Positions 20,159-31,991 of a stretch of DNA of 64,000 bases are shown piece after piece. Origin of the DNA: Madurella fahalii. Lineage: Eukaryota; Ascomycota; Sordariomycetes; Sordariales. Where the stretch lies: NCBI GenBank assembly GCA_029876055.1, contig CM056878.1, positions 3,038,001 to 3,102,000 of the forward strand, read 5' to 3'. Position 1 is the stretch's first letter. Each line of letters opens with the position of its first letter. The notes beneath the pieces were generated by a model, which worked only from the letters and a program-made list of their open reading frames with translations, was not told the origin of the DNA and searched no databases. The position numbers and the translations under genes are program-made.

Positions 20159-22171
20159 TCAATCGACCACGTCCCTCTCCTTCCTGGACCTCCTCCCCCT
20201 CTTCGGCCCGCCCCGCTCCTTGGCAAGCGAGACCTCGAGCTGCTTCATGGCGTCCTCCTTCTTCCTCCTGGCGTCCTCGGCCTTCTCGTCGTCGATGGCC
20301 CTCTGGCGCGCCTCAAACTCCTCCTCGGCCCTTTTCTGCTCGGCGTAGATGGCCTCGGCCGTCTCGTACTCCTGGCCCGTCTGGGCCTTGTACTCGTCGA
20401 CCGTCAGCATGCCGACCGTCTTCTGGCCAACGAGGGCGGCGTTGATGCGCTGGGGGTTGACGCGCTCCTCGCGGTTGAACTTGAGCTTGATGTGCTTGCG
20501 CGTCTTGCCCTTGAACATGCGGCCGATCGTGTCAAAGTCGGTGCCGAAGGCGGCGAGCGCCTGGTAGAACTTCTCCGTCTCCTCGTCGGTCCACTGCTGG
20601 GGTTTGAGGTTGCGGCGGAGGTAGGTGGACGAGGTGATGTGGTAGGTGAAGTCGTTTTCTTCCACCTCTTGCATGGTGGCGGCTGCTTCGCGGGCGCGCG
20701 CGTGGCGGTCGACGATCAGGGACGTGGGGTCGAGCACGATTTCGCCGTTGATGAGTTGGTAGCGCTCGCCGAGGGTCGGGCCGGCGCGGGCGGGCGGGGA
20801 GTCCGGATTAGTACCGTTATCGGCGGCGGCAGCGGCAGCGGCGGGAGTTGAGGTAGGGTTAGACGAGGAAGAAGCAGCGCCAGTAGAAACCTGTGCTTCT
20901 TCACCGTTGGCAGCGTCGTCGGGGTTCTCGCCGATTTGCTGCTGCCGCCTCTTCTCGTTGTACCGCAGTCGCTTGGCTCTTTCCCGCTCCATAAGCTCGT
21001 CGTGCATGCTGAATTTCTTGCCGATGTGCATATCTTTGACTAGGTCGGCCATTTTCACCTGGGTGATATCGATCTGGACATTCTCCGCGTCTTCGGGTGT
21101 AGCTTCGCGCTGGGGTCTTGAAGGCTTCCTGCTACGCCGTGCGGCGCTTCCTTCACCATCTTCACCCGTCTCTCCACTCTCTGTTGCGCGTGAGCTGCGC
21201 TTCTGGCTGCGCGGTGCCCTCGCAACCGCTCGTCTCGGCTCATTGCCCTCTTCGCCCGGCAGCGGAGCGGCTACCCTCCTCGGTCGTTTCGTCGTGGGAG
21301 CAGCGCTGCTTTGCCCGCTAGAATCCCCGCCGGCCTCCGTATCTGACTTGCGTTTCCGGCCCCTTGGTGGTTTAGTCGTTCGAGAAGGCCCGGAACTAGA
21401 CTCGACGGTGGCGACGGCAGGGGCTGCCGGCTCGGGCTGCGTGCTCGGGGCATCCGCAGGAGGTGGGATCGGTACTTGGACGGGTTGGTCTTTGGGAGCG
21501 GCTGATTGTGTATTGCGGGCTACCGAGACAGTTTGGGAGGGAGCGGTGCCGGGGGTAGGTGCTGCAGAGACTGGCCCCGTAGAAGGTGCACTGCCTGTGG
21601 AAGCAGTAGCAGCAACTGAAGCCGGAACGACCGCCGAGGGCTCTTTTCGAGATGTACTCTTGCCAATGACCGGGGTCTCAGGTGGCAAAGGCTCTTCCAC
21701 GATTGATGCACCCCGCGATGACAAATTCTCGGCTTGGGAGGTGTCTGCCGTTCCCTTGTCGGGTGCTGTGAGAGGCGATGTCGGCGTCAAGTCTTTGTCT
21801 CCTCCTCCTGTGGCAATTGTTTGAGAAAGCGACCTTGTAGCCTTTGCTGTGCGGGCTTGTGGCGGTGGCTCCACCACAGCTCTGTCTACCAGTTGGTGTG
21901 ATTGCAAAGCCGCGCTCGCATCTCCTGACGCGGTATTGCTCGACACAGGGGTGCTGACATCCAGAGGGGCGCTGGGTGTCTGGTGCGGGGCAGGGTGTGA
22001 CAGTGAGGGTTCCTCTGAAGGGCTTGCAGACGAGATCGGGGCTAAAGCTGGAGTCTTAGACGGCAACTCCTCGGTAGAGGGGCGCGGAGTGCTCTGGGAC
22101 CCGGGTTTGGGTCCGGGGCCGGGGCGGCGACCGCCGACCTTGGGTTTAAATGCGATGCTCTTCTTGAGCAT
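20159..22171 (-). CDS. bdp1: Transcription factor IIIB subunit Bdp1 (B'')
   Basis: Bdp1 completes TFIIIB with TBP and Brf1 and helps open RNA polymerase III promoters. This uninterrupted frame encodes 670 aa from an ATG with the basic start MLKKSIAFKPKVGGRRPG, like the N-termini of fungal Bdp1. About 350 residues of low-complexity Pro/Ser/Ala sequence with basic patches follow. The diagnostic extended SANT/Myb domain is at about 522-580 (QQWTDEETEKFYQALAAFG, then MFKGKTRKHIKLKFNRE), preceded by the conserved VEENDFTYHITSSTY segment. A charged coiled-coil-like tail ends in a basic cluster. It is longer than yeast Bdp1 (594 aa) because of the disordered N-terminus. It is divergent from BRE1 with 655 bp between starts. 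Confidence 0.93.
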   Translation of the reverse strand: MLKKSIAFKPKVGGRRPGPGPKPGSQSTPRPSTEELPSKTPALAPISSASPSEEPSLSHPAPHQTPSAPLDVSTPVSSNTASGDASAALQSHQLVDRAVVEPPPQARTAKATRSLSQTIATGGGDKDLTPTSPLTAPDKGTADTSQAENLSSRGASIVEEPLPPETPVIGKSTSRKEPSAVVPASVAATASTGSAPSTGPVSAAPTPGTAPSQTVSVARNTQSAAPKDQPVQVPIPPPADAPSTQPEPAAPAVATVESSSGPSRTTKPPRGRKRKSDTEAGGDSSGQSSAAPTTKRPRRVAAPLPGEEGNEPRRAVARAPRSQKRSSRATESGETGEDGEGSAARRSRKPSRPQREATPEDAENVQIDITQVKMADLVKDMHIGKKFSMHDELMERERAKRLRYNEKRRQQQIGENPDDAANGEEAQVSTGAASSSSNPTSTPAAAAAAADNGTNPDSPPARAGPTLGERYQLINGEIVLDPTSLIVDRHARAREAAATMQEVEENDFTYHITSSTYLRRNLKPQQWTDEETEKFYQALAAFGTDFDTIGRMFKGKTRKHIKLKFNREERVNPQRINAALVGQKTVGMLTVDEYKAQTGQEYETAEAIYAEQKRAEEEFEARQRAIDDEKAEDARRKKEDAMKQLEVSLAKERGGPKRGRRSRKERDVVD

Positions 22172-22826
22172 GGCGTCGACTCAATGCCCCGCAGCAGGCA
22201 CTCTTCGCTACCGAGGCGCACGCGAGCAGTCGCGCATTGCCCAGGACCGGGTGTGCTGGGGCCGTATGCGTGGGGTCCCGAGTCCTCGAATGGCTAGATG
22301 GGACCTCTCGGGAAGCCAACGCGATCGGAGTTCGGCGAGGAGTGCGTTGCTGGAGCTGGTCAAGGACGGGTTTTGAGTTTCCAAAAGGGCAGCCAAGGCG
22401 CCGTTGGAGGCCCCGGCCAAGGCGAGATGCGCTGACAAGCGGGAGCCGGAGGCAGCACAGGGCAATTGGAGCGGGTCTTCTGGCCAGAAACGGCTAGCGC
22501 CATCTTGGAATGCCTCAGCAATTCGAAAATGAGCCTTCCTTGGTCAACTCGTAACTCGAGGCCCATTCTTTCTCTCCGTCCCTTCCATTCCCAAATCCCG
22601 ACACTCCTTTTCCAAACCACCACCACCACCTCCTCCACCACCCTTCTTCATTTCTCGGGCGGGCGTTACTGGGCTGAGGGCAATAGACTACCATTTCCTC
22701 GCGTTCCCTCTCTCCGTCTCGCTTCTTTATACCTACCCTGTCCCTCTTCGCACCGTCGCCACTCTTTTTCTGATGCCGATTGCCACACCTCGTTCCGCGC
22801 TGCCCCGTCCTGCCACCTTCGCCAAG
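22172..22826. promoter_or_regulatory. Shared divergent promoter region of bdp1 and bre1
   Basis: The 655 bp between two divergent start codons has no gene of its own. The bre1-proximal part is strongly pyrimidine-rich on the plus strand (22560-22770), as in many fungal leaders. No TATA box is evident. Confidence 0.5.
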
Positions 22827-25386
22827 ATGGAGGACAGGAAGAGACCCGCGTCTGGCGCGGTCGACGACTGCGCTCCGCCGAGCAAGCGGCAGGCTGTCAA
22901 CGGCAACAACAAGGCCAAAGACGACTCTGGCGACATGAAAGAAGAGGCCTGGATTGAGGTGAGTGTCACACGACAGTCCCCGCGTTGTCGTCATCCCGCG
23001 ATCCCTCAAGACTTGGGCTCGAGTCGAGCGTGTGCCGCCGTCGCGCCGATGCCGGGCCCGCCGCGGCTCAAAAGCCGGCATCAAACGCGATGATTCTTGC
23101 AGGGTTCCCTCGCCTTGACCGTCGCTAATGCGCGGCTTGCTGGCAACAGCACGCCCGGCTCCTCCCAGGCCTCATGTTTTCAATGCCTTCCTGATGCCCA
23201 CAATCACCCCCGCTGCCTCTTCGCCACGATGTATACAAACGCCCTCAACACGGGTCGTAAAGAGATGGTTGGCTGACATGCTTGGTGCGCGCAGGAATAT
23301 CAAAAGGGTGCTATATACCGGCAGATGCTCGAATACAAGCGGGAAAAGATCAACCTAGAAAACCGCGTGCAGGAACTCGAGAAAAGCTCGACAGATCACG
23401 ACGACCACATACGGATAGTCGACGCGTGGGTCCTCCAGGTATGTCGGATGCCTACCGTCTCCACGGAACCCCGCTAACAACGCCAAGCTACTGCAAGAAA
23501 TCGAGCTGCTCGCCGAAGGCACGGTATCATCACACAGCTCTGCAGACTTAGCGCCGGGATCTGCTCTCTCGTTCAAGGATAGCAAGGACTTCCAGCGGCA
23601 CCTCGGCGACAAAGCAAAAACGTTCAAGTCAAAGACTGACGCTCTCCTCAAGCGACTGGCTGACGCGCGGGGTGAGGTCAAACCCGAAGTGGCGCAACTG
23701 GAGTCTCAAGTAAAGTCTCTTCTTGCGCAGCACAAGGAATTGATCGTCAAGGTCGACAGACTCGAGGCACAAAATGCGTCACTTTCGGAGCAGTATGACA
23801 AGGCCACGCTCAAGGTGATAAAGGCCGAGCGCAAGTTGGACCGCGCCCGGAGCGCCCAAGTACAGAAACTTGAACAGCAAGCGCTAGCTAGTGCTACAGC
23901 GCCGCCGCCGCCGAATGACGAAAACGGCGCCGGCCCCAGCGTGGCAAACGGAGACAGCGATGCGCTTAGAATGCAGTACCAAGAGGCGATGGCTGTCGTG
24001 GCTAAGCAAAAGCAACAGCTTGAAGCAGTGCTCTCCGAGAACAAGGCCCTGACAGAGGAAAACTCCACCTTCAAGATCAAAAAGGAGGCCATCTCGGACG
24101 AGGAGTATGCACGAACCGAAGTCTTCAAACAGTTCAAGGCCCAGAACGAGGATCTCATCAAGCGCATCAACCATCTCGAGGCGACAAACAAGCAGCTTCG
24201 CGAGGAGGCCGAGAAGCTACGTGCCGAAAGGACCGAGTGGAAATCCAAGTTGGAGGCCGAGGCGCAAACCGTCACACTTGAACTGGAGGACCAAATTCAG
24301 CAAAAGGACCAGGATCTCACTCGCATTCGCTCCGCCCGGGACGAGCTGCTGGCTGAGGTGGCCATGCGGAAGGCCAGCCAGGAGCAGGAGAAGACAGCTC
24401 TGTCACAGATGAAGGAGCTGGTCGAAGCCAAAGTGGACCGCATCGCCGAACTCGAGTCGGAGCTCGAACGGCTACGACCAGGTGAAGACACGCCCATGTC
24501 GGATCCCCGCCCGGACCTCGAAACCCTTTCTGTCGATGAACTGCGGCAGAAATACATGAAGCTGGAGAAGGACTTCGAAGCCATTAATAAGGAACTTCCG
24601 CTCCTAGAGAAATCGTACAAGAAGTCTATGGGGCTGGCTCACAAGAAAGTTATGGATTTCCATGCCCTGGAGGAACGAGTAGCCACTCTCACTGCCGAGA
24701 AGAGCAAGGCCGACCAAAAGTATTTTGCCGCGCGGAAGGACATGGACATCCGAACAGCAGAGATCCGGACGCTGCGGGCGCAGAACGGGAAGAGCTCCGA
24801 GATCATTTCGCAGCTCAAGGATGTCGAGGCCCAGAACCGGGCCCTGATCGGCAGCCTCGAGAAACAGATTGCGGCCCTGAAACACGACATTTCCACGGCC
24901 GTTACCGAGAAAAAGAAGCTGGAACAGCTGAGCACCGAAGCGACAAGGAGAGCAGACTCGTGCAAATCACAGATCTCGAGTCTCACAGACCTCGTGAAAG
25001 CTAAGGACGCAGCCGTCGCAGCCATGAAGGAGCAACTCGTGAATCTCGAGGCGGAACTGGAGAAATCCAAAGTAGATATCAAAGAGTTGAAACAGGACTG
25101 CAACAAGTGGAAGCTCAAATGCCAGAGCAACTCGACAGAAGAAGAGGAGGCGCTTAGGGTGAGTGCAGCGTTTTGCAGTCGAAGACTTGATCGTGTGCTA
25201 ACCGTGTCCCAGAATCTGGTTATATGCTCAGTATGCCGGAGCAACTTCAAGAACACGATATTGAAAGGATGCGGCCACGTCTTCTGCAACAGCTGCGTAG
25301 ATGATCGGCTAGCGAACCGGATGCGGAAGTGTCCAAGCTGCAACAAGGCTTTCGACCGCTCCGACGCTATGGCTGCCCACCTCTAG
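22827..25386 (+). CDS. bre1: E3 ubiquitin ligase Bre1 (histone H2B)
   Basis: Bre1, with Rad6, monoubiquitylates the C-terminal lysine of histone H2B during Pol II transcription, which in turn allows H3K4 and H3K79 methylation. The model has exons 22827-22958, 23295-23438, 23488-25158 and 25213-25386, giving 706 aa. The N-terminus has a KRQA-type basic patch. Most of the protein (about 45-640) is predicted coiled coil rich in Glu, Lys, Gln and Leu. The last 57 residues are a C3HC4 RING (CSVC, then CGHVFCNSC, then CPSC), with the conserved RSNFKN and NRMRKCP context of the Bre1/RNF20 family. The first intron is long (336 nt) and the second only 49 nt, with an AAG acceptor. The RING is split from the coiled coil by the last intron. 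Length and architecture match fungal Bre1. Confidence 0.96.
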
Positions 25387-25847
25387 GTGAAGGTTGACAG
25401 CGTAGCTCAGCTTGAGCTGGACGAAGGCCAGAGCAAGCAACTCCGGACACGAGAGGCGCGCGAGCACGCCCAGACGTGGACCGAAACGATACGGAGCCGC
25501 CGTTTCCAATTCAACGCAACCTGACGGTGCGGTATGAGACGGAACGGCGACTCGAGAGTTGGGATTCATGGCCAGACGACGTGTGTATGACGGTTCGAGC
25601 TGTTGGATCTCTTATTTACATGTAATTCTACTGATTGACGAGTTCCTTGCCGCGTGGCATGTTGCGAGCGGAGATGGAGCAAATATCGGGGGGATTTTGC
25701 GCTCTATATTTATTATCTTTATGGGAGAAGATGGGGGGCCGGCAAGGATAGAGCGGCGTCGGGAGCAGGAGACGCTACCGCAAGGGGGACGCTGTACAAA
25801 CTCAGGGCTTGATTTGATTGATTCCCCAGGTTTACTTTTTCCGGGCC
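25387..25847. other. Convergent 3' region of bre1 and the SARAF-like gene
   Basis: No gene is seen in these 461 bp. They are presumably the 3' untranslated regions of both genes. Confidence 0.55.
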
Positions 25848-26948
25848 TCAGCGGCGGCTGGTTGACCCATACCCCGTGCTTTCGTACCGCGCGCTAGAAC
25901 TTGAGCCGCCAGGGCTCGACGACCTTCCCCATGAGCCGGACCCGGAGCCCCAGCTGTCCCCGGCTCTGTCTCCCCAGAGCCCGCCTCCCCGTCCGTAGTT
26001 GTAATCGGTATTCCGAGCCCCGCGCTGTCCACGATTCCCAGCCATGTACCCCGCCGCGGCGCCGCTGGCAAGTCCAGACCAGAACCCGGGCCTCCATCCT
26101 GCCGTTTCCTCTGCCGGTTTAGTTCCGGGATACGGCGGCGGCGGATCATCCCAGCGCCCTGGCCCGCCACCGCCTCCGCCTCCGCCTCCGCCAGGCCACC
26201 AACCCCCCCCACCTCCTCCCCATCCATTCCCTCCCCTCCTTCGCGGCGCCCGTGGCCGCCTGTTCTCCCCGGCCCTGACGCACGCGCTCCAAACAATCCA
26301 TGCCAGCACGGCAAAGAACAACACCCCGAACAGCACCCCGCTCCAATCCGTCCCTTCTTCTCCCCCGCCTAAGCCTCCTCCTTTCTTGGTGTTCTTCGCC
26401 AGGTGGGGAAAGCGCCTCTCGCCCTCCTCGGTCAGGGCGAGCGTGTACTCGACGCCGCAGCTGCCCTTGAGCACGTAGGCGTCGTCGGGCGAGCTGTACC
26501 CCTCGCAGATGACCTCGGTGCGCTCGAGGCGGAGGGTGGGGGGCAGGGCGGCCGAGCAGGCCCACTCGATGTCCTGGGCCGTGTACGAGGCGCCCTGGTT
26601 GACGCAGCGCATCGTGGCGATCTGCGCGTGCGGCAGCCGGCACAGCGCCGCCGTCGGCTTCCGGTTCGCGCACCGCAGCTGCGGGATCGCCGCCACCCGC
26701 CGCGACGTCGTCTTGTGCGGGTACGTGAGCGTCAGGGATTTGACCTGCGTGCGCGCCCCTTCCCTGGTTAGTCCATCATAGATTGGTTAAAAGGGGGGAG
26801 GAGAAGGGGGGAGAGGGGGGGGTTTGCGTACCTCCGAGAGAAGCACGGCGTCTTTGGGTCGGCCGCCAGCACCGACCGTCACCGCCGGCGAGAGCGCGAC
26901 GAGGGTGAGCAGGGAGAGGAGGAAGGAGGTCGTTGGTGGATGGTGCAT
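25848..26948 (-). CDS. SARAF-like (TMEM66) membrane protein
   Basis: In animals SARAF is an ER membrane protein that damps store-operated calcium entry; the fungal role is unknown. The model has exons 26948-26832 and 26744-25848 (87-nt intron, GTACGC donor), giving 337 aa. Residues 1 to about 27 form a signal peptide (FLLSLLTLVALSPAVTVGA). The luminal part has the family signature TTSRRVAAIPQLRC and further Cys residues (ALCRLP, TMRCVNQG, EWACSA, EVICEGY, GSCGVEY). A single transmembrane segment lies at about 174-195 (VLFGVLFFAVLAWIVWSACV). The cytosolic tail is rich in Gly, Arg, Trp and Ser and contains a PPPPY motif, which in other proteins binds WW domains of Rsp5-type ubiquitin ligases. 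The tail lacks animal sequence similarity that I can see. Family assignment rests on the luminal domain. Confidence 0.88.
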
Positions 26949-27882
26949 CTTGTCGGCTCTCGTCTCTCGTCTCTCGTTCTTCTTCTATTAGGTTGGTAGA
27001 CGGGGATGCACTAGAAGTGCAGCAGCAGCAGCACCAGCACCAGCACCAGCAGCAGCAGTTGTTGTTGTTATTGCTGTTGTTGTTGTAGATGATGGTGGTG
27101 GTGGTGGTATCGCGCTCGAGATTTGAGCGTCTGAAGCTCTCTCCCAGTAATCAACAGCAATCGCGAGGGATGTGATAGGTAGGCGTGGCCAAAGAACCTT
27201 ATCAAAAAGAACAAACAGCTCAGGCCCCAAGCTTCGCCGGCGCAAGGCTGCAAACTTCAAAGAGGACAGATGTCAACTTCTGCCTCCCAGGTTCATCCCT
27301 CCCGCTTCTTTCCTCGACAAGGCTTGGGGATGTGTGCAGCAAGCAAACGGTGTTGGTCGTTTGTTTGAAGATGGTGTGAAGCAGGTGGGGTGGGAAGCTT
27401 CGCGTCTCGAAAAGCTTACGACCAATGTCGTTGCTGTGGTGGCAAACAGACCTCGGCTCCCTGGATTTTGGCCACGTCAGTCAATCAATTGACAAACCGG
27501 GAAATGCGCCCGACACTTTCGACTGGTTCTCACGCCGCCGTCCTCTTGTCTCTAAACACTGACAACAGAGTACGTTTCAGCGTTTGAGGACTGTGCTTCT
27601 GCGACAAATTGCTTCCGGAAACCTGAAGTGGGCATTGGCGTCCTATTTTTTATGTGTCGATTACCGACATTGTGGTATTGCAACATTGAGCAAACGTGAA
27701 CAGAAAGGGGATTAAATTCTATGGTGATATGTACTGGACCATTCCAAATCATATATGCTACAAGAGTGGCGTGGCCAGGCTCGTGGTGTAGATAATCCAA
27801 AACGCCTGGCTCCATCCATGGTATGTACTCCTTGTTCTTGCCCCCCCGTCTAAACCTCTAACCACAACCCCGTTTTTTAACT
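26949..27882. other. Spacer between the SARAF-like and ABC-transporter genes
   Basis: The first 170 bp is the SARAF-like leader, with trinucleotide runs at 27015-27110 (AGC/CAC, then TTG, then GGT). No gene is seen. The right part is the 3' flank of the ABC transporter. Confidence 0.55.
27015..27110. repeat. Compound trinucleotide microsatellite
   Basis: Successive short runs of AGC, CACCAG, TTG and GGT lie about 70-160 bp upstream of the SARAF-like start codon. The order and imperfect units suggest replication slippage within the promoter or leader. Confidence 0.85.
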
Positions 27883-30800
27883 TCACCTATGCTTCTCAAG
27901 ACTTTGTAGATTGACTAGTTCGGCATACCGCCCGTTCTTCTTCATCAACTCGGCATGCGTGCCCTGCTCCACGATGCGACCTTGGTCAAACACGTAGATG
28001 ATGTCGGCCTTCTGGATCGTGCTCAGCCGGTGGGCCACGGCGATGGTTGTCCGCCCCTTGGCGGCCTTGTCTAGCGCCGCTTGCACGACGTGCTCGCTCT
28101 CCGAGTCCAGCGCGCTGGTGGCCTCGTCGAGCAGCAGGATCTTGGGGTCGCGGACCAGAGCCCGAGCAATCGCGATACGTTGCTTCTGGCCGCCGCTGAG
28201 CAGCGCGCCCTTGGACCCGACGACCGTGTTGAAACCGTCGGGGAGAGAGAGAATGAAATCGTAGATATTGGCCTCTTGGCATGCAAACTTGATCTGCTCG
28301 TCCGACACCTCGCGCGACACGCCGAGCATAATGTTCTCCCGGATCGTGCCCTGGTACAGTGTGGGCTCTTGCGACACCAACGCGATGTAGCTGCGATACT
28401 CGTTGATATTGAGGCTGCTGATTTCCTTGCCGTCGACAAAGATGCCACCGGCTAGCGGGTCGTAGAAGCGTTCTAGGAGCGCAATCGTCGTTGACTTTCC
28501 GCACCCGGAAGCGCCCACAAGCGCAACATACTGGCCCGGGGAGATCGTCAGGTTCAGGCCGCGGAGGACGGGCTGCTCCGGTCGCGTCGGGTAGCGGAAG
28601 TGGACGTCCCGGAACTCGATGGTGCCGTCAATCGCCTCAACCTTGTCGCCGTCCTTAGACCAAGTGTCAATGCTCGGCTTGCGTTCGAAGAGCGTCTTGA
28701 GATCGCGCGACGCCTCGGCCGCCTTGCCCATGTCCGGGGCGAAGCTGAAGACGGTACCAGCAGACTGGGCGCCGAAGATGACGGACGAGAAGACAACGAA
28801 GAACTGGAACATGTCGTACTCGCGGCTGCCAATCAAAGTGCCACCATACCAGAAGCCGAGGGCAAAGGCGAGGAACATGAAAGACTGAGAGGCCGCGTAT
28901 AAGAGGCTGGACTTGAGGACCGAGATGAGGCTCGCCCGCTGTTGGACGGCGAGCGATTCCCTGTATTGCCGCAGCACATCGTCCTCCCGAGTCAGCGCCG
29001 CGACGGTGCGCATCGCCGTGATTGCTTCCGAGGCGTAGCTGGCAGAGCCGGCATAGGCGCGTTTCGCCCGCCGCTGATAGTGTGCCAGCATCCAGAAGCG
29101 GAAGAAACCGCAGCCGATGACGATGGGCATTGTGGCAATGCACACAAGCGCCAACTTCCACCCGATAGCGAGGGCGACGGTGCATGCAGCAACCAGCGTG
29201 GTGCACACCATGATCAAGGTGCCTAGCGTGGAGCCGCTGAGACCGGCAACGTGCGTCGTCTCGGTGCTCAGGAACGACGTGAGGGCGCCGGCCGAGTTCT
29301 CGTCGAGATCGAAGAACTCCACATCCTGCCGGAGCATGGACCGGAACGACATGTCGCGGACCCTGTGGATCAGACGCTCGCTGCACTTGGCGAAAAGGAC
29401 GCCCTGGATGGTGAAAGCAATGAACATGACGAGACCCAGCATGAGAAACATGAGACACCAGAACGAGGCCTCAGACTGAATGGTAGCTCTCGTCTCGGGG
29501 GTGACCGGCACGGAACTGGCACGCTTCGGTTAGCTCACTCGCCGTCTTCACGACCTGTCAGGGTATCCACATACAGAACGCTAATGAGTTTGGCAAAGAA
29601 CACGGCTTGGGTTGGGTTTCCGCCACCGCAGATGGCAGAGAAGAAGAAACCGACCAGCATGAGCTTCCACTCTTGCTTGTTGAAGCTGGCAATCACCTTG
29701 ATCAGCGCCCAGAGGCTGTATTTGACCTGCGGCTGCGTCTTGCGTCCGGCCAAAGCCATCGAGCTGGCACTCCTTTCCGACTGGCTGCGCTGGAGCTTGG
29801 CACGGATGTCATCGTCTGGATCTTCGGGCGCACTTCCGCTTGCGCCTTGGTCGTTGCGCGTCGACGCCTTGCGGATGAGGGCCCGCTCTTCCTCCTTGTC
29901 CATGGCTTCCTCCTCCTCGGCCGTCATCTCGTTGACCGCCGCAATGGCCTGAGCGGTTACGAGGTTGTAGTACGCGCCCCGTTTCTCGAGGAGCTCATCG
30001 TGGGTCCCCTGCTCGACGATCCGGCCCTCAGACATAACGACGATGTTGTGGGCGTCCCTGATGGTCGACAGCCGGTGCGCGATCGTGATGGTAGTTCTGC
30101 CTTCGGACGCAACCTCCAGCGCGGCCTGCACCACGCCTTCCGACTTCGTATCCAGCGCACTAGTGGCCTCGTCCAGGAGAAGGATCTTGGGGTCCGAAAC
30201 GACAGCCCGGGCGATGGCAATGCGCTGCTTCTGGCCGCCACTGAGCAGGAAGCCGCGCTCGCCTACGTTTGTCTGGTACCCCTCGGGGAGGGCCGTGATG
30301 AAGTCGTGCGCGTTGGCCTTCTTGGCGGCTTCGTGGATCAGTTCCTCCTGCCTCTCGGGGCTCTCGTTCTCCCATTTCGTCCCAATCAGGCCGTGGCGGA
30401 TATTCTCGTAGATGGTCGTGCTGAAGAGAGTGGGCTCCTGCGACACGAGCGAGATCTGCTGCCGCAGCCAGCGGAGGTTGAGAGTCGAGATGTCCACGTC
30501 GTCCAGATACACGGTCCCCTCTATGGGCGTGTAGAACCTTTCCACCAAGCCAATGATTGTCGACTTGCCGCTTCCCGAGGCGCCGACCAGGGCCGTGGTC
30601 TTGCCGGCAGGGATCGTGAGCGAGACATCGTCCATGACGACGACCTCGGGGCGTGAGGGATAGACGTGCTTGATGCGTTCCAGACGGATGGTCCCGGCCA
30701 CGTTCTCGAGCTTGGCGCCTTCCTGGCTTGACGGGTCGATCGGAGACTTACGGTCGATGGTGCTGTAGATCTTGGCCGCCGCGCCGAGCGCCGTCGTGAA

Positions 30801-31991
30801 GGCCTGCATGTTTGGCGCAACGTTCCCCAGGTTGAAGGCGCCGATCATGACACTCATCATGACGATCAAGACCCTGCTCAACGTCACCTCCCCGTCAACG
30901 AGGAAGCGCGAACCCATCCAGAAGGCGAGGCCATAGTTGAGGTAGAGGATGCACATCATGCCGGCAACCATGACGCCGAGGGTGCCCTTGAGCTTGAAGC
31001 CAAAGGACTCGGCGCGGGTCAGGTGGGTGTCGTACTGCTTCGCCAGGCGGTCCTGGGTGCCGAAGGCGACGGCGTTGCGGACGCTGCTAATCACCTCCTC
31101 GGCGACCGAGCCGCCCTCGGCGTAGGCGGCGATGTTCTGCCTCGAGTACTTGACGATGAAGGTGGAGCCCGTGCCCATGCAGAGCAGTAGGGCCACGACG
31201 GTGCTGATCAGGATGAGCGTCAACTTCCAGAAGGTGACGAAGCCGATGATGAAGGCGGCGACGAAGGTGGCGACGGCGGCGAGCGTCAGGCTGACCTTTT
31301 CCGAGATGCCCTCCTGGATAAGGTTGGTGTCGGCCGTGATGCGCGTCGTGACCTCGCCGGCGCCTATCTTGTCGAAAAAGCCAATGTTCTGCTTCATGCA
31401 GCTCTCGAGGTAGTGCTCGCGAATCTTGGCGCTGATGTGCTCGCCCGTGTAGATGAACCCCACCGTGGCAACGTAGGACGTGACAAACTCGCCAATGGCC
31501 AGGTAGACAAAGTAGAGCACCAGGCTCGACAGCTCGCCGACGAACTCGTCGTAGGTCATGGTGCTGCCGGGCGTGAAGTAGTTCTGGAAGGTGCCCTGGA
31601 GGTTGCCAAACACGACCGTCATCAGGGGCAGGGCGGCGCCCGAGGCGATGGCGCAGATGGCGGCCACGATGATGATGAGGATGTCGTTGCGCGACGAGTA
31701 GCGGTACAGCGTGGCCATGCCGACCTTGACATCGGGCGTGTAGACCTGGTCCTTGAGGATCTTGGCCTCGCGCTCCGGGAGGTGGGCGAAGGGGTCGGTC
31801 TCGGCGTCATCCTTGGGCACGGCAATCTTGCTGTCGGCCTTGGTGAGGTCCAGCGCGCTCCCTCCTCCCGGCGACTCCTTGTTGTTGGGGGTTCCCGAGG
31901 CGGAGGCTTCGGTGCCGTGGCTGGAGGCGCGGCCGGAAGCAGCCACCCCCGGTGCAGCCACCGGCGCCTTTTCGTTCATATCGGCGCCCAT
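27883..31991 (-). CDS. ABCB full-size multidrug exporter (Pmd1/Mdr1/Ste6 type)
   Basis: This is an ATP-driven exporter of the ABCB family, related to fungal Mdr1 and fission-yeast Pmd1, probably in the plasma membrane and exporting hydrophobic compounds or a lipopeptide. The model joins 31991-29575 and 29515-27883 over a 59-nt intron (donor GTATGT, acceptor CAG), giving 1349 aa. The layout is TMD1-NBD1-TMD2-NBD2. Walker A motifs are GASGSGKST (about residue 470) and GASGCGKST (about 1139). Both halves have LSGGQKQR signatures, LLDEATSALD Walker B/D-loop motifs and AHRLST H-loops, so both ATP sites look competent. The linker is acidic then basic, with Ser-rich segments that could be phosphorylated. 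The intron falls at the start of TMD2. An alternative start is the ATG at 31979. Substrate cannot be told from sequence. Confidence 0.95.

Noticed and set aside
20907..21824. 305-codon plus-strand frame opposite BDP1
   Set aside because: Antisense shadow of the low-complexity N-terminal part of Bdp1.
1171..25386. SET2 and BRE1 as a functional chromatin cluster
   Set aside because: Both act in Pol II elongation, but they are about 19 kb apart with unrelated genes between them; chance proximity is the simpler explanation.
29607..30656. 349-codon plus-strand frame opposite the ABC exporter
   Set aside because: Antisense shadow of the first nucleotide-binding domain.
25848..31991. Possible secondary-metabolite or resistance cluster around the ABC exporter
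   Set aside because: Neighbours are a SARAF-like protein, BRE1 and MRT4; there is no synthase, tailoring enzyme or pathway regulator.
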